NCBI GenBank assembly: GCA_026399475.1 | Contig: JAPLQY010000032.1 | Span: 85,817-149,816 of the forward strand | DNA: 64,000 nucleotides | Direction of reading: 5' to 3' | From: Rhodocyclales bacterium | GTDB taxonomy: Bacteria; Pseudomonadota; Gammaproteobacteria; Burkholderiales; Rhodocyclaceae | In this document: positions 27,334-35,055 of the stretch, piece by piece | How the letters are laid out: every line of letters begins with the position of its first letter | Numbering within the stretch: the first letter of the stretch is position 1 | Program-made: the position numbers and the translations under genes | Notes under the pieces: generated by a model | Databases searched by the model: none | Seen by the model: only the letters and a program-made list of their open reading frames with translations | Told to the model about the DNA's origin: nothing

Positions 27334-27828
27334 ATGCACCCGATCCATGATGTGGATGTACTTCTTCTGATGGCGACCGCGCTCGCTTCCAAACGGCGCG
27401 CGGCGGAACTTGCCGAAATCATGGCTGCGGCGGACCTGTTGCACGGCTCGATTCCGCTCGACGTGGATATGGTGTCGGCGTTTCTGCGGCTGTCCACGAA
27501 CGCGTTGATCAGCGAAGAGGCCGGCCGCTTCACGCTGACGCCAGAGGCCCTGGAGTTCATGGCCGGAGTGCCTCGCAAGAGAAAGGCCGAGCCGGCAGAA
27601 CGCCTGCTCGCCATCAAGCAGGAGCTTGCCGGCTACGCTCCCAGGGTCGAAGGCGCGGCGATCCGGCTCGCAACGGAACAGGTGAGCGCCGCCATTCTGG
27701 CGCACCGGACTTTTCTGAAGGGCCCGGGCAGGAACATGCTGGTACCCAAGCCCAAGGCCGCGGTAGACAAGGCCAGGCGCCCCGGCCAGTGGCGCAAGCT
27801 CGATAGCGGGCGCCGTTCCAGGGCTTAA
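27334..27828 (+). CDS. Hypothetical protein, possible winged-helix fold
   Basis: A 164-residue protein I do not recognise. Residues about 5-70 (DVDVLLLMATALASKRRAAE to AEEAGRFTLTPEALEFM) have the helix-helix-strand pattern of a winged-helix domain. The second half is basic with Lys/Arg-rich ends (PRKRKAEP, GQWRKLDSGRRSRA), consistent with nucleic-acid binding. It has no signal peptide or membrane helix. It is 64 bp after the GST gene on the same strand and overlaps the convergent metallopeptidase gene by 4 bp. The shared G+C and codon style argue that it is a real gene. Confidence 0.65.
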   Translation: MHPIHDVDVLLLMATALASKRRAAELAEIMAAADLLHGSIPLDVDMVSAFLRLSTNALISEEAGRFTLTPEALEFMAGVPRKRKAEPAERLLAIKQELAGYAPRVEGAAIRLATEQVSAAILAHRTFLKGPGRNMLVPKPKAAVDKARRPGQWRKLDSGRRSRA

Positions 27829-28373
27829 CCTGTATCGGCTGTGACGGCTGTGACGGCCGCCCACAGCGGCCGGCCGGTCGCTTCCAGGTTGCTGAGGTAG
27901 GCGAGCAGGTCGAACTCCAGCTGGTGGTAGTCGGGTTCCATGTGCCGGCACAGCTGATAAAAAGCCTTGTCGTGCTCGCGTTCCTTGAGGTGGGCGAGCT
28001 CATGCACCACGATCATGCGCAGGAAGGCCAGCGGCACTTCGCGGAACAGGCTTGAAATCCGGATCTCGCGCTTGGCCTTGAGCTTCTGGCCCTGCACCCG
28101 CGAGATGCTGGTATGCGTGCCCAGCGCGTTGCGGACCACATGCAGCCTGCTGTCGAAGTAAACCTTGCTCAGCTGCCCGGCGTTGCGCAGAAACGCGCCT
28201 TTTATGGTCACGACGTAGTCATGCAGCGCAGTGTCGGTACGTACCGCGTGCGGCAGCGGATATTTTCTCAGCAGCATCTCGGCCAGCAGGCCTTGTTCTA
28301 TCAGGCGCCGCACTTCCGCGGCAAGATCGGCAGGGTAGCCGGACAGGTAATCCGGCGCGGGCTTTTTTCGCAT
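27825..28373 (-). CDS. YgjP-like (M48/DUF45) metallopeptidase
   Basis: A 182-residue zinc-dependent protein with HELAH in MIVVHELAHLKEREHDKAFY (about residue 120), the third ligand expected in the downstream H/E-rich helix (QLCRHMEPDYHQLE). It is close to YgjP in size and has no signal peptide, so it is cytoplasmic. Convergent with the unknown upstream protein (4-bp overlap) and 38 bp downstream of the FapA-family gene. Physiological substrate unknown. Confidence 0.87.
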   Translation of the reverse strand: MRKKPAPDYLSGYPADLAAEVRRLIEQGLLAEMLLRKYPLPHAVRTDTALHDYVVTIKGAFLRNAGQLSKVYFDSRLHVVRNALGTHTSISRVQGQKLKAKREIRISSLFREVPLAFLRMIVVHELAHLKEREHDKAFYQLCRHMEPDYHQLEFDLLAYLSNLEATGRPLWAAVTAVTADTG

Positions 28374-28411
28374 CGGGGGATTGGTTGCGCGGACGGCCTT
28401 GAGGAGCAGTT

Positions 28412-30430
28412 TCAGCTCGTCGCGGGCGGCGTCCAGGTCCAGGCGAAGCGGCCGGATTCGCCGCGAAACAGCCGCTGGCGCACCACGCGCGTGTCGCGCA
28501 GCCGGTGCTTGATTTCGCCGACTTCCGCGCCGCCGAATACCGCCGCATCGGGCGGGATCGCCATGGTCTGCACCGCGACATCACCGGTCACCTGGGCTAC
28601 TTCGCAGCGAATATCGACGCCGGCTGCCGCCCTTTGCGAGTTCAGGGCTTCCAGTTGCCCGTCATGTTCGGAAAGGTTCGCATTGAGCGCGTCCATTTCC
28701 TTCTGCAAGGTCTGGATCTGGAACAGCGGCCCGGCCAGCTTTTGCGTCGCCTGATGCCACTGCTCATCCTGGGCCGGCGTCAGCTTGAGGTCGCCGGCAC
28801 GAATGCGCTGGTCGGCGGCGATGTACTTTCGGATATCCGCCGTTGCCATGCGCTCGTCGAGCAACGCCTGTTTGGCCGCGATGCGCCGCCTCAGTTTGTC
28901 GATCTCCTTGCCCGATTCACTCCGCCGCTTGTCGAGCACGGCAAAGTCGGGAACGCAGACCGTCAGCAGCGTTTCGCCTTCCCGGTGCGCCCCGGCACGC
29001 TTGATGCGGATGCGCCGCGCCGCGATGGTGCAGCCGATCGCCTCATCGATTTCGACGTCTTCGGCCACGATGTCGCAGGCGACCGCGCGGACCAGCCTGA
29101 CCTTTCCTGCGATCACAATGGTGCTTTCGGCATACTTTGCCTGCACCTCGCCTTCGCGCGCTTCGAGCACGGCACGCGAAGCACGGCCGTCGATCTGGAT
29201 CAGGCCCCCCGTGTTCCTTACCGCGCCGCCGGCGAGGTTGGCGTGGAGGCGAACGTGCCCGCCACTCGACACGATCTGGCCAAACACGTCGGCATGAAAG
29301 ATCATGTGCTTGCCCTCCACCACCCGGCGCTCCTGCACTTCGCCGTGCTCTTCGTAGTGCTCTCCGGCCAGCGTCAGGTTGCCGGTGGTGCGCAGGCTGA
29401 CCCCCTCGCGATTGACGATCTTTTCCGTGATCGATATCTGATGCGATTTGGTATCGATGTTGAGGAAGCCATCGCGCGCGGCGACCAGGAATTCGCCCTT
29501 GGCGGTGCGTTCGACCCGGGTGCCCGTACCGGCCAGCTCTTCGAGTTCGAAGTCGCGCGGCAGGGCGGCTTCCAGCACCGTGCCGTCGGTGTCCAGGCCC
29601 GGCACGCCAAGGTGTCTGGGCTGTTTTTTGAGCAGGCAGGTTCCGGCCGATACCTGCGGGAAATGGTTCTTGAAATGACTCAGATCGACCTTGCCGTTTG
29701 GCAGGATGGACGGTGAATCATCACGATGCAGGGCTTCGGTCTGTTCCTGTACCGTCGCATCGCTGCCGGGCGTGGGGTCTATGCGTCGCGCGATATCCAC
29801 GCGTTCGTCGCGCCCCGAAGCGATGGCGGCGCGCACGGCGGCGATGTCGATGCCGCTGCGAATACCCCGGGCCCACATGGCGGCGACAAATTCGTCGACA
29901 TTCAGTGACGTCGGCTCGTAGCGAACTTGTTTGTCATAGCCGGTCAGTACCGGCAGGCCGTCCGCATCCACCTCGCCGAATATGGGTACTTCAACGATGC
30001 GCTCGAAGCGGACCGGCGAAAAAACATACTCGATGCGGGCACCGTTGTCCGCGGGCTTGGCCGCCTTGTACAACTCGCGGCGCTCCGATGCAAAGTCGGC
30101 AATGCTGTCAGCGATGCGAATCCTGGCTTCGCCTGCCCCGGCAGGCGACAAAGGTGCTGCTGTGGGTGGATAGAGCAGGCGTGACAAGGCGGCATAGTCA
30201 AGACCGACGAAGCAGGCCCCTGCGGCGAAAACACGATCCACAAAGCGCTGTATCTGCGCGGGACTTTCAAGCATGGCGGGGTCCAGCAGCACTCCGTCCG
30301 CGCCGCAGGCAATAAAGTCCGGCAGCGGGATCCCGCCCGCGGCCACGTCGGCGACAGTCCCGCTCGTCGGCCTGGTCACTGCGGTGGGCGGGGTTGCCGA
30401 CAGCGCCGGATGGTGATCGTTCTGCGCCAT
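28412..30430 (-). CDS. FapA family (DUF342) protein
   Basis: A 672-residue protein. The central part (about residues 300-500) is a right-handed beta-helix-like DUF342/FapA region (VNREGVSLRTTGNLTLAGEH, then repeated short VxxxG turns and cytoskeletal-style AIGCTIAARRIRIK). It is followed by a long charged coiled coil (about 510-620). The N-terminus has a degenerate domain with several acidic motifs. FapA-family proteins are linked to polysaccharide or spore-like structures and regulatory polymers, but the role here is unknown. It is divergent from the PsrA-like regulator with a 183-bp shared promoter region. Confidence 0.85.
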   Translation of the reverse strand: MAQNDHHPALSATPPTAVTRPTSGTVADVAAGGIPLPDFIACGADGVLLDPAMLESPAQIQRFVDRVFAAGACFVGLDYAALSRLLYPPTAAPLSPAGAGEARIRIADSIADFASERRELYKAAKPADNGARIEYVFSPVRFERIVEVPIFGEVDADGLPVLTGYDKQVRYEPTSLNVDEFVAAMWARGIRSGIDIAAVRAAIASGRDERVDIARRIDPTPGSDATVQEQTEALHRDDSPSILPNGKVDLSHFKNHFPQVSAGTCLLKKQPRHLGVPGLDTDGTVLEAALPRDFELEELAGTGTRVERTAKGEFLVAARDGFLNIDTKSHQISITEKIVNREGVSLRTTGNLTLAGEHYEEHGEVQERRVVEGKHMIFHADVFGQIVSSGGHVRLHANLAGGAVRNTGGLIQIDGRASRAVLEAREGEVQAKYAESTIVIAGKVRLVRAVACDIVAEDVEIDEAIGCTIAARRIRIKRAGAHREGETLLTVCVPDFAVLDKRRSESGKEIDKLRRRIAAKQALLDERMATADIRKYIAADQRIRAGDLKLTPAQDEQWHQATQKLAGPLFQIQTLQKEMDALNANLSEHDGQLEALNSQRAAAGVDIRCEVAQVTGDVAVQTMAIPPDAAVFGGAEVGEIKHRLRDTRVVRQRLFRGESGRFAWTWTPPATS

Positions 30431-30542
30431 CTAATCGTTTCCAAGGGTGGCAATTCAGGCGGTACTGCGCCGAGTATCCTTGACCTCCCCTGCCCGGTCA
30501 ATGCCAATGCTCGTTGGCCCGAGCGCACTAACCTGAAGGGGA

Positions 30543-30571
30543 TTGACATCCGGCGCGCCAATGAGCAAACT
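30543..30571 (+). promoter_or_regulatory. Promoter of the psrA-fadE operon
   Basis: A perfect -35 TTGACA (30543-30548), a 17-bp spacer and a poor -10 CAAACT (30566-30571). The predicted start, about 30578, falls inside the first TetR operator. A strong -35 with weak -10 fits a promoter meant to be repressed. Confidence 0.6.
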
Positions 30572-30572
30572 T

Positions 30573-30599
30573 CAAACGATCGTTTCAAACCATTGTTTG
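30573..30599 (+). promoter_or_regulatory. Two tandem PsrA-type operators
   Basis: CAAACGATCGTTTC (30573-30586) and CAAACCATTGTTTG (30586-30599) share one base and both fit the PsrA recognition pattern [GC]AAAC-N(2-4)-GTTT[GC]. They cover the predicted start of transcription and end 14 nt before the regulator's ATG, implying autorepression and control of the downstream beta-oxidation genes by acyl-CoA or fatty acid. Confidence 0.82.
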
Positions 30600-30613
30600 C
30601 CGAAGGCCTGCCC

Positions 30614-31285
30614 ATGGAACCCGATACCCGCTCCCGCATCCTCGATGCCGCCGAAAACCTGCTGGTGCAGCATGGTCTGGATGGCACCACCTTGCGCATG
30701 ATCACCACCGAAGCGCATGCCAACCTCGCTGCAGTGAACTACCACTTCGGCTCCAAGGAGGCGCTGATCGAGGCGGTATTCCGCCGCCGCCTGACCTGGC
30801 TCAACGAGCAGCGCATCGCCGCATTGGATGCCTTCGAGGCCGAGGCCAAAGGCGCGCCGCTGAAGCCGCGACAGATAGTCGAGTCCTTCTTCGGCGTGGC
30901 GATTCGCATGGCGGCCGACAAGAACGGCGGCCAGACCTTCATGCGCCTGCTGGGCCGCACCTATACCGAGCCGACCGACTTTGTCCGCACGTTTCTGGCC
31001 GAGGAGTACGCCGAGGTGATTGCCCGCTTCAAGGCGGCTTTCTTCAAGGCCCTGCCCGATGTGCCCCAGGAGGAATTCCTGTGGCGCTTTCATTTCATGA
31101 TGGGCGCCCTGTCCTACGCCATTTCCGGCGCTGACGCGCTGCGCCTTCTCGGACCGGTTGATGATAGCGATCCGGAAGCGCTCTACACCCGCCTGATGAG
31201 TTTTCTTATCGGCGGCTTGCGTGCGCCCCTGCCCGAAATCCATTCCCAGCCAGTCAGGAAGCCGCGCACCAAGCGTGCGGCCTGA
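30614..31285 (+). CDS. psrA: PsrA-like TetR regulator of beta-oxidation
   Basis: A 223-residue TetR protein. The N-terminal helix-turn-helix (about 5-52; ILDAAENLLVQHGLDGTTLR and HANLAAVNYHFGSKEALIEA) and C-terminal FLWRFHFMMGALSYAISG segment are very close in style to Pseudomonas PsrA, which releases its operator on binding long-chain fatty acid. ATG 30614 is chosen; the long upstream extension of the frame runs through the operators and promoter and is not coding. It is first in an operon with fadE, a thiolase, fadJ-like and a thioesterase. Confidence 0.88.
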   Translation: MEPDTRSRILDAAENLLVQHGLDGTTLRMITTEAHANLAAVNYHFGSKEALIEAVFRRRLTWLNEQRIAALDAFEAEAKGAPLKPRQIVESFFGVAIRMAADKNGGQTFMRLLGRTYTEPTDFVRTFLAEEYAEVIARFKAAFFKALPDVPQEEFLWRFHFMMGALSYAISGADALRLLGPVDDSDPEALYTRLMSFLIGGLRAPLPEIHSQPVRKPRTKRAA

Positions 31286-31311
31286 CGAGAATTCAGTAGA
31301 AGGAGATTGCC

Positions 31312-33651
31312 ATGACCTGGTTTCTGATTCTGATTGCCGCGACAGCTGCCGTGATGCTGCTGCCACCCCTGCGCCGCAGCCTGCTGACGGCGTCGATCTT
31401 CGCCGCTTACAAGAAGCTGCTGCCCGCCATGTCGCAAACCGAGAAGGAAGCCCTGGACGCCGGTACCGTCTGGTGGGAGGGCGAGCTGTTCTCCGGTCGG
31501 CCGAACTGGCAGAAACTGCTCGACTATCCGCAACCGAAACTGTCGGCGGTCGAGCAAGCCTTTCTCGACAAGGAATGCGAAGTCCTCTGCGCGATGGTCA
31601 GCGACTGGGACACCACCCAGGTGCACCATGATCTGGCGCCGGACGCCTGGGCTTACGTCAAGGAAAAGGGCTTCCTCGGCATGATCATCCCGAAGCGCTA
31701 CGGCGGCCTCGAATTCTCCGCCTATGCCCACTCGGCGGTGGTGCAGAAGCTGTCCACACGCTGCTCGGCGGCGGCGGTATCGGTCATGGTGCCAAACTCG
31801 CTCGGCCCGGCGGAACTGCTGCTGCATTACGGCACCGAGGAACAGAAGAACCATTACCTGCCGCGTCTGGCAAAGGGGCTGGAAATTCCTGCCTTCGCCC
31901 TGACCAACCCGCATGCCGGCTCGGACGCCGCCTCGATCCCCGACCTCGGCATCGTCTGCAAGGGCATGTGGCAGGGCCGGGAAGTGATCGGCATGCGCGT
32001 CACCTGGGACAAGCGCTACATCACGCTGGGCCCGATCTGCACCATCCTCGGCCTGGCCTTCCGCCTGCACGATCCCGAGCATCTGCTTGGCGACGGCGGT
32101 GACAAAAATGCGGACCTCGGCATCACCTGCGCGCTGGTGCCGACCGATCATCCCGGCGTCAATATCGGCCGCCGCCACTTCCCGCTCAATGCCGTGTTCC
32201 AGAACGGGCCGAATTCGGGCACGGACGTCTTCATGCCGCTGGACTGGATCATCGGCGGCCCGGCGATGGCCGGCCAGGGCTGGCGCATGCTGATGGAATG
32301 CCTGGCGGCGGGCCGTTCGATCTCGCTGCCCTCGTCCAACACCGGCATGGCCAAGCTGGCGGTGCGCGCCACCGGCGGCTACGCCCGCGTGCGAGCGCAG
32401 TTCAAGACCGCCATCGGCAAGTTCGAAGGCATCGAGGAGCCGCTGGCGCGCATGGGCGGCAACACCTACATGATGGACGCGGCGCGCACCATGACCGCCG
32501 GCGCCATCGACCTCGGCGAGAAGCCCTCCGTGGTCTCGGCCATCGTCAAGTACCACGTCACCGAGCGCACGCGCCAGGTGGTCAATGACGCGATGGACAT
32601 CCTCGGCGGCAAGGGCATCTGCCTCGGCCCGAACAATTTCATGGGTCGCGCCTACCAGCAGATTCCCGTCGCCATCACGGTCGAAGGCGCCAACATCCTG
32701 ACCCGCAGCCTGATCATATTCGGCCAGGGCGCGATTCGCTGCCATCCGTATGTGCTGAAGGAAATGGAGGCCGCTCGAGAGACCGATGCCGCCAAGGCGC
32801 TGCGCGATTTCGACAAGGCGCTGGCGAGCCATCTGTGGTTCATCTGGAGTCGCGGCTTCCGCGCCTGGAGCATGGGCCTGACGGGATCGCACTTCGGCCC
32901 TGCGCCGGTGGATGTGGCGCCGGAAACCCGTCGCTACTACCAGCAGCTCACGCGCTTTTCTGCGGCCTTCGCCTTCATCGCCGACGTGTCCATGTTCGTC
33001 ATGGGCGGCGACCTCAAGCGCAAGGAAAAACTCTCGGCGCGGCTGGGCGACATCCTGTCCCTGATGTATCTGTGTTCCGCCACCCTCAAGCGCTATGAGG
33101 ACGAGGGCCGTCAGGCCGCCGATGCGTCCCTGATGCACTGGGCGATCTGGGACGCCATGTTCAGGATGCAGAACGCCTTCGAAGGCGTCATCTCGAACTA
33201 CCCGAACCGTTTCATCGCCGCACTGCTGCACTGGTACATCTTCCCCCTCGGTCGGCCCTACGAGGTGCCCTCCGACAAGCTCGGCCACGAAGTGGCGCAG
33301 ACGCTGATCGAACCTTCCGCCACGCGCGACCGGCTGACGGCGGGCATGTATGTGCCGGAGGACGAGGACGACGCGGTCGGCGTGATTGAACTGGCGCTGG
33401 AGGCGACGATTGCCACCGAACCGATCGAGGCCAAACTGCGAGCCGCCGCAAAGGCCGGGAAGATAGGCGCAGGCGATACGGCGACCATGCTGCGTCATGC
33501 ACAGGAAGCCGGAATCCTGTCGGCTGAGGAAGTCGCCCTGGTTCAGCGTCGCAATCATCTGCGCGACAAGGCCATCGCGGTCGACGATTTCCCGCAGGAT
33601 TTCGCCGCAGAACAGGCCGGAACACCGCAAACCCTGCGTCGGGCGGCGTGA
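31312..33651 (+). CDS. fadE: Membrane-anchored acyl-CoA dehydrogenase FadE
   Basis: A 779-residue enzyme of the E. coli FadE type (814 residues), much longer than ordinary acyl-CoA dehydrogenases. The N-terminal helix (FLILIAATAAVMLLPP, residues 3-18) anchors it to the inner membrane. The dehydrogenase core (about 75-480) has FALTNPHAGSDAASIPDLG and MDILGGKGICLGPNNFMGR. The C-terminal 280 residues form the extra DUF1974 domain. It performs the first oxidation of long/medium-chain acyl-CoA. Ribosome site AGAAGGAG; 26 bp after psrA; overlaps the next frame's GTG. Confidence 0.95.
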   Translation: MTWFLILIAATAAVMLLPPLRRSLLTASIFAAYKKLLPAMSQTEKEALDAGTVWWEGELFSGRPNWQKLLDYPQPKLSAVEQAFLDKECEVLCAMVSDWDTTQVHHDLAPDAWAYVKEKGFLGMIIPKRYGGLEFSAYAHSAVVQKLSTRCSAAAVSVMVPNSLGPAELLLHYGTEEQKNHYLPRLAKGLEIPAFALTNPHAGSDAASIPDLGIVCKGMWQGREVIGMRVTWDKRYITLGPICTILGLAFRLHDPEHLLGDGGDKNADLGITCALVPTDHPGVNIGRRHFPLNAVFQNGPNSGTDVFMPLDWIIGGPAMAGQGWRMLMECLAAGRSISLPSSNTGMAKLAVRATGGYARVRAQFKTAIGKFEGIEEPLARMGGNTYMMDAARTMTAGAIDLGEKPSVVSAIVKYHVTERTRQVVNDAMDILGGKGICLGPNNFMGRAYQQIPVAITVEGANILTRSLIIFGQGAIRCHPYVLKEMEAARETDAAKALRDFDKALASHLWFIWSRGFRAWSMGLTGSHFGPAPVDVAPETRRYYQQLTRFSAAFAFIADVSMFVMGGDLKRKEKLSARLGDILSLMYLCSATLKRYEDEGRQAADASLMHWAIWDAMFRMQNAFEGVISNYPNRFIAALLHWYIFPLGRPYEVPSDKLGHEVAQTLIEPSATRDRLTAGMYVPEDEDDAVGVIELALEATIATEPIEAKLRAAAKAGKIGAGDTATMLRHAQEAGILSAEEVALVQRRNHLRDKAIAVDDFPQDFAAEQAGTPQTLRRAA

Positions 33652-33653
33652 GC

Positions 33654-34943
33654 ATGAGCAAGTTCGAACCCGTCTATATCGTCGATGGCGCCCGCTCGCC
33701 CTTCCTCAAGTCGCGCAACGTGCCCGGACCGTTCTCGGCCTCCGACCTCGCCACCATCTCCGGCCGTGCCCTGCTGGCACGCCAGCCCTTCGCGCCGGAT
33801 CAGCTCGACGAGGTCATCGTCGGTTGCGCCGGTCCCAGCGTCGACGAGGTGAACATCGGCCGCGTCATCAGTCTGCGCCTCGGTTGCGGCAACAGGGTGC
33901 CGGGCTGGACGGTTATGCGCAACTGCGCCTCCGGCATGCAGGCCATCGATTCGGCCATCGCCAATATCCAGAACGGCCGCTCGCAACTCGTGATGGCCGG
34001 CGGCGTCGACGCCCTGTCGCGCACACCGCTGCTCTACTCGGACAAGATGGTGATGTGGTTTTCGCTGATGGCACAGGCGCGCTCGCTCGGCGCCAAACTG
34101 GGCATGTTCGCCAGGCTACGCCCGGCGATGCTGCTGACCCCCGTGATCGGCATCGTCAAGGGATTGACCGACCCGGTGGTGAACCTGATGATGGGCCAGA
34201 CCGCCGAGAACCTCGCGTGGAAGTTCGGCATTTCGCGCCAGCAGATGGATGCCTTCTCGGTCGACAGCCACCTGAAGGTGTCGGCCGCGCAAAAGGCCGG
34301 CCGCTTCGACGAAATCGTGCCGCTGATCGATGGCAACGGCAAGGTCTATGCAGAGGACGACGGTGTGCGCCACGACTCCAACCTCGCCGGACTGGCCAAG
34401 CTCAAGCCCTTTTTCGATCGCAGCTACGGCAAGATCACGCCAGGCAACAGCTCGCAGATCACCGACGGCGCGGCCTGGCTGCTTCTGGCCTCGGCGGAAG
34501 CCGTGGAGAAATACAAGCTCACACCGATCGGCAAAATCACCGACACGCAATGGGCCGGCCTCGATCCGGCGCAGATGGGCCTCGGCCCGGTGCATGCGGC
34601 GACGCCCATCCTGCAGCGTCACGGCCTCGGCCTCAACGACCTCGACGCCTGGGAAATCAACGAGGCCTTCGCCGCCCAGGTCATGGGCTGCATCAAGGCC
34701 TGGGAAGACCCAGCCTGGTGTAAGCAAGAGCTCGGCCTCGATGCTCCGCTGGGCACCCTGGACCCGGCAAAGCTCAACATCGACGGTGGCGCCATCGCGC
34801 TGGGCCATCCGGTCGGCGCCTCGGGTGCGCGCATCGTGCTGCACCTGCTGCACATCCTGCGGCGCGAGAACAAGCAGCGCGGCATCGCCAGCATCTGCAT
34901 CGGCGGCGGGCAGGGCGGGGCAGTGCTGGTGGAGGCAATATAG
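33654..34943 (+). CDS. Acetyl-CoA C-acyltransferase (FadI-like thiolase)
   Basis: A 429-residue thiolase that cleaves 3-ketoacyl-CoA with CoA. The nucleophilic Cys is in NCASGMQAID (about residue 90); the C-terminal catalytic His is in ALGHPVGASGARIVLHLL and the second Cys in ICIGGGQGGAVL. Two starts are possible: GTG 33648, overlapping the fadE stop, or ATG 33654, used here. The length over 425 residues and ISRQQMDAFSVDSH segment place it with FadI-type rather than short-chain PhaA-type thiolases. It should work with the fadJ-like product encoded next. Confidence 0.9.
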   Translation: MSKFEPVYIVDGARSPFLKSRNVPGPFSASDLATISGRALLARQPFAPDQLDEVIVGCAGPSVDEVNIGRVISLRLGCGNRVPGWTVMRNCASGMQAIDSAIANIQNGRSQLVMAGGVDALSRTPLLYSDKMVMWFSLMAQARSLGAKLGMFARLRPAMLLTPVIGIVKGLTDPVVNLMMGQTAENLAWKFGISRQQMDAFSVDSHLKVSAAQKAGRFDEIVPLIDGNGKVYAEDDGVRHDSNLAGLAKLKPFFDRSYGKITPGNSSQITDGAAWLLLASAEAVEKYKLTPIGKITDTQWAGLDPAQMGLGPVHAATPILQRHGLGLNDLDAWEINEAFAAQVMGCIKAWEDPAWCKQELGLDAPLGTLDPAKLNIDGGAIALGHPVGASGARIVLHLLHILRRENKQRGIASICIGGGQGGAVLVEAI

Positions 34944-34950
34944 ACCAACT

Positions 34951-35055
34951 CCCCGGCCCCCTTCCCGTGGAAGGGGGTGACTACGGTTCAGCCGGCAAGC
35001 CGGCTTCAAGAAAGCTGACGGTCGTCTCCTTGGGGCGGCCCTGCGGAGACGACAA
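34951..35055 (+). repeat. Three-hairpin intergenic element (type 2), copy 2
   Basis: Stem 1 CCCCCTTCC / GGAAGGGGG (34957-34965, 34969-34977); stem 2 AGCCGGC / GCCGGCT (34990-34996, 34999-35005); stem 3 GTCGTCTCC / GGAGACGAC (35021-35029, 35045-35053) around the conserved 15-nt loop TTGGGGCGGCCCTGC. The right arm of stem 3 contains GGAG, 7 nt before the fadJ-like ATG: it is the ribosome-binding site. Folding would hide it. Confidence 0.87.

Noticed and set aside
31183..33630. An 815-codon open frame antisense to fadE, with others of similar size opposite livF-ligase (59505-61841) and opposite the glt genes (22957-24531)
   Set aside because: They are shadows of GC-rich coding sequence: low-complexity Arg/Gly/His-rich translations with no recognisable domains, while the opposite strand has clear enzymes.
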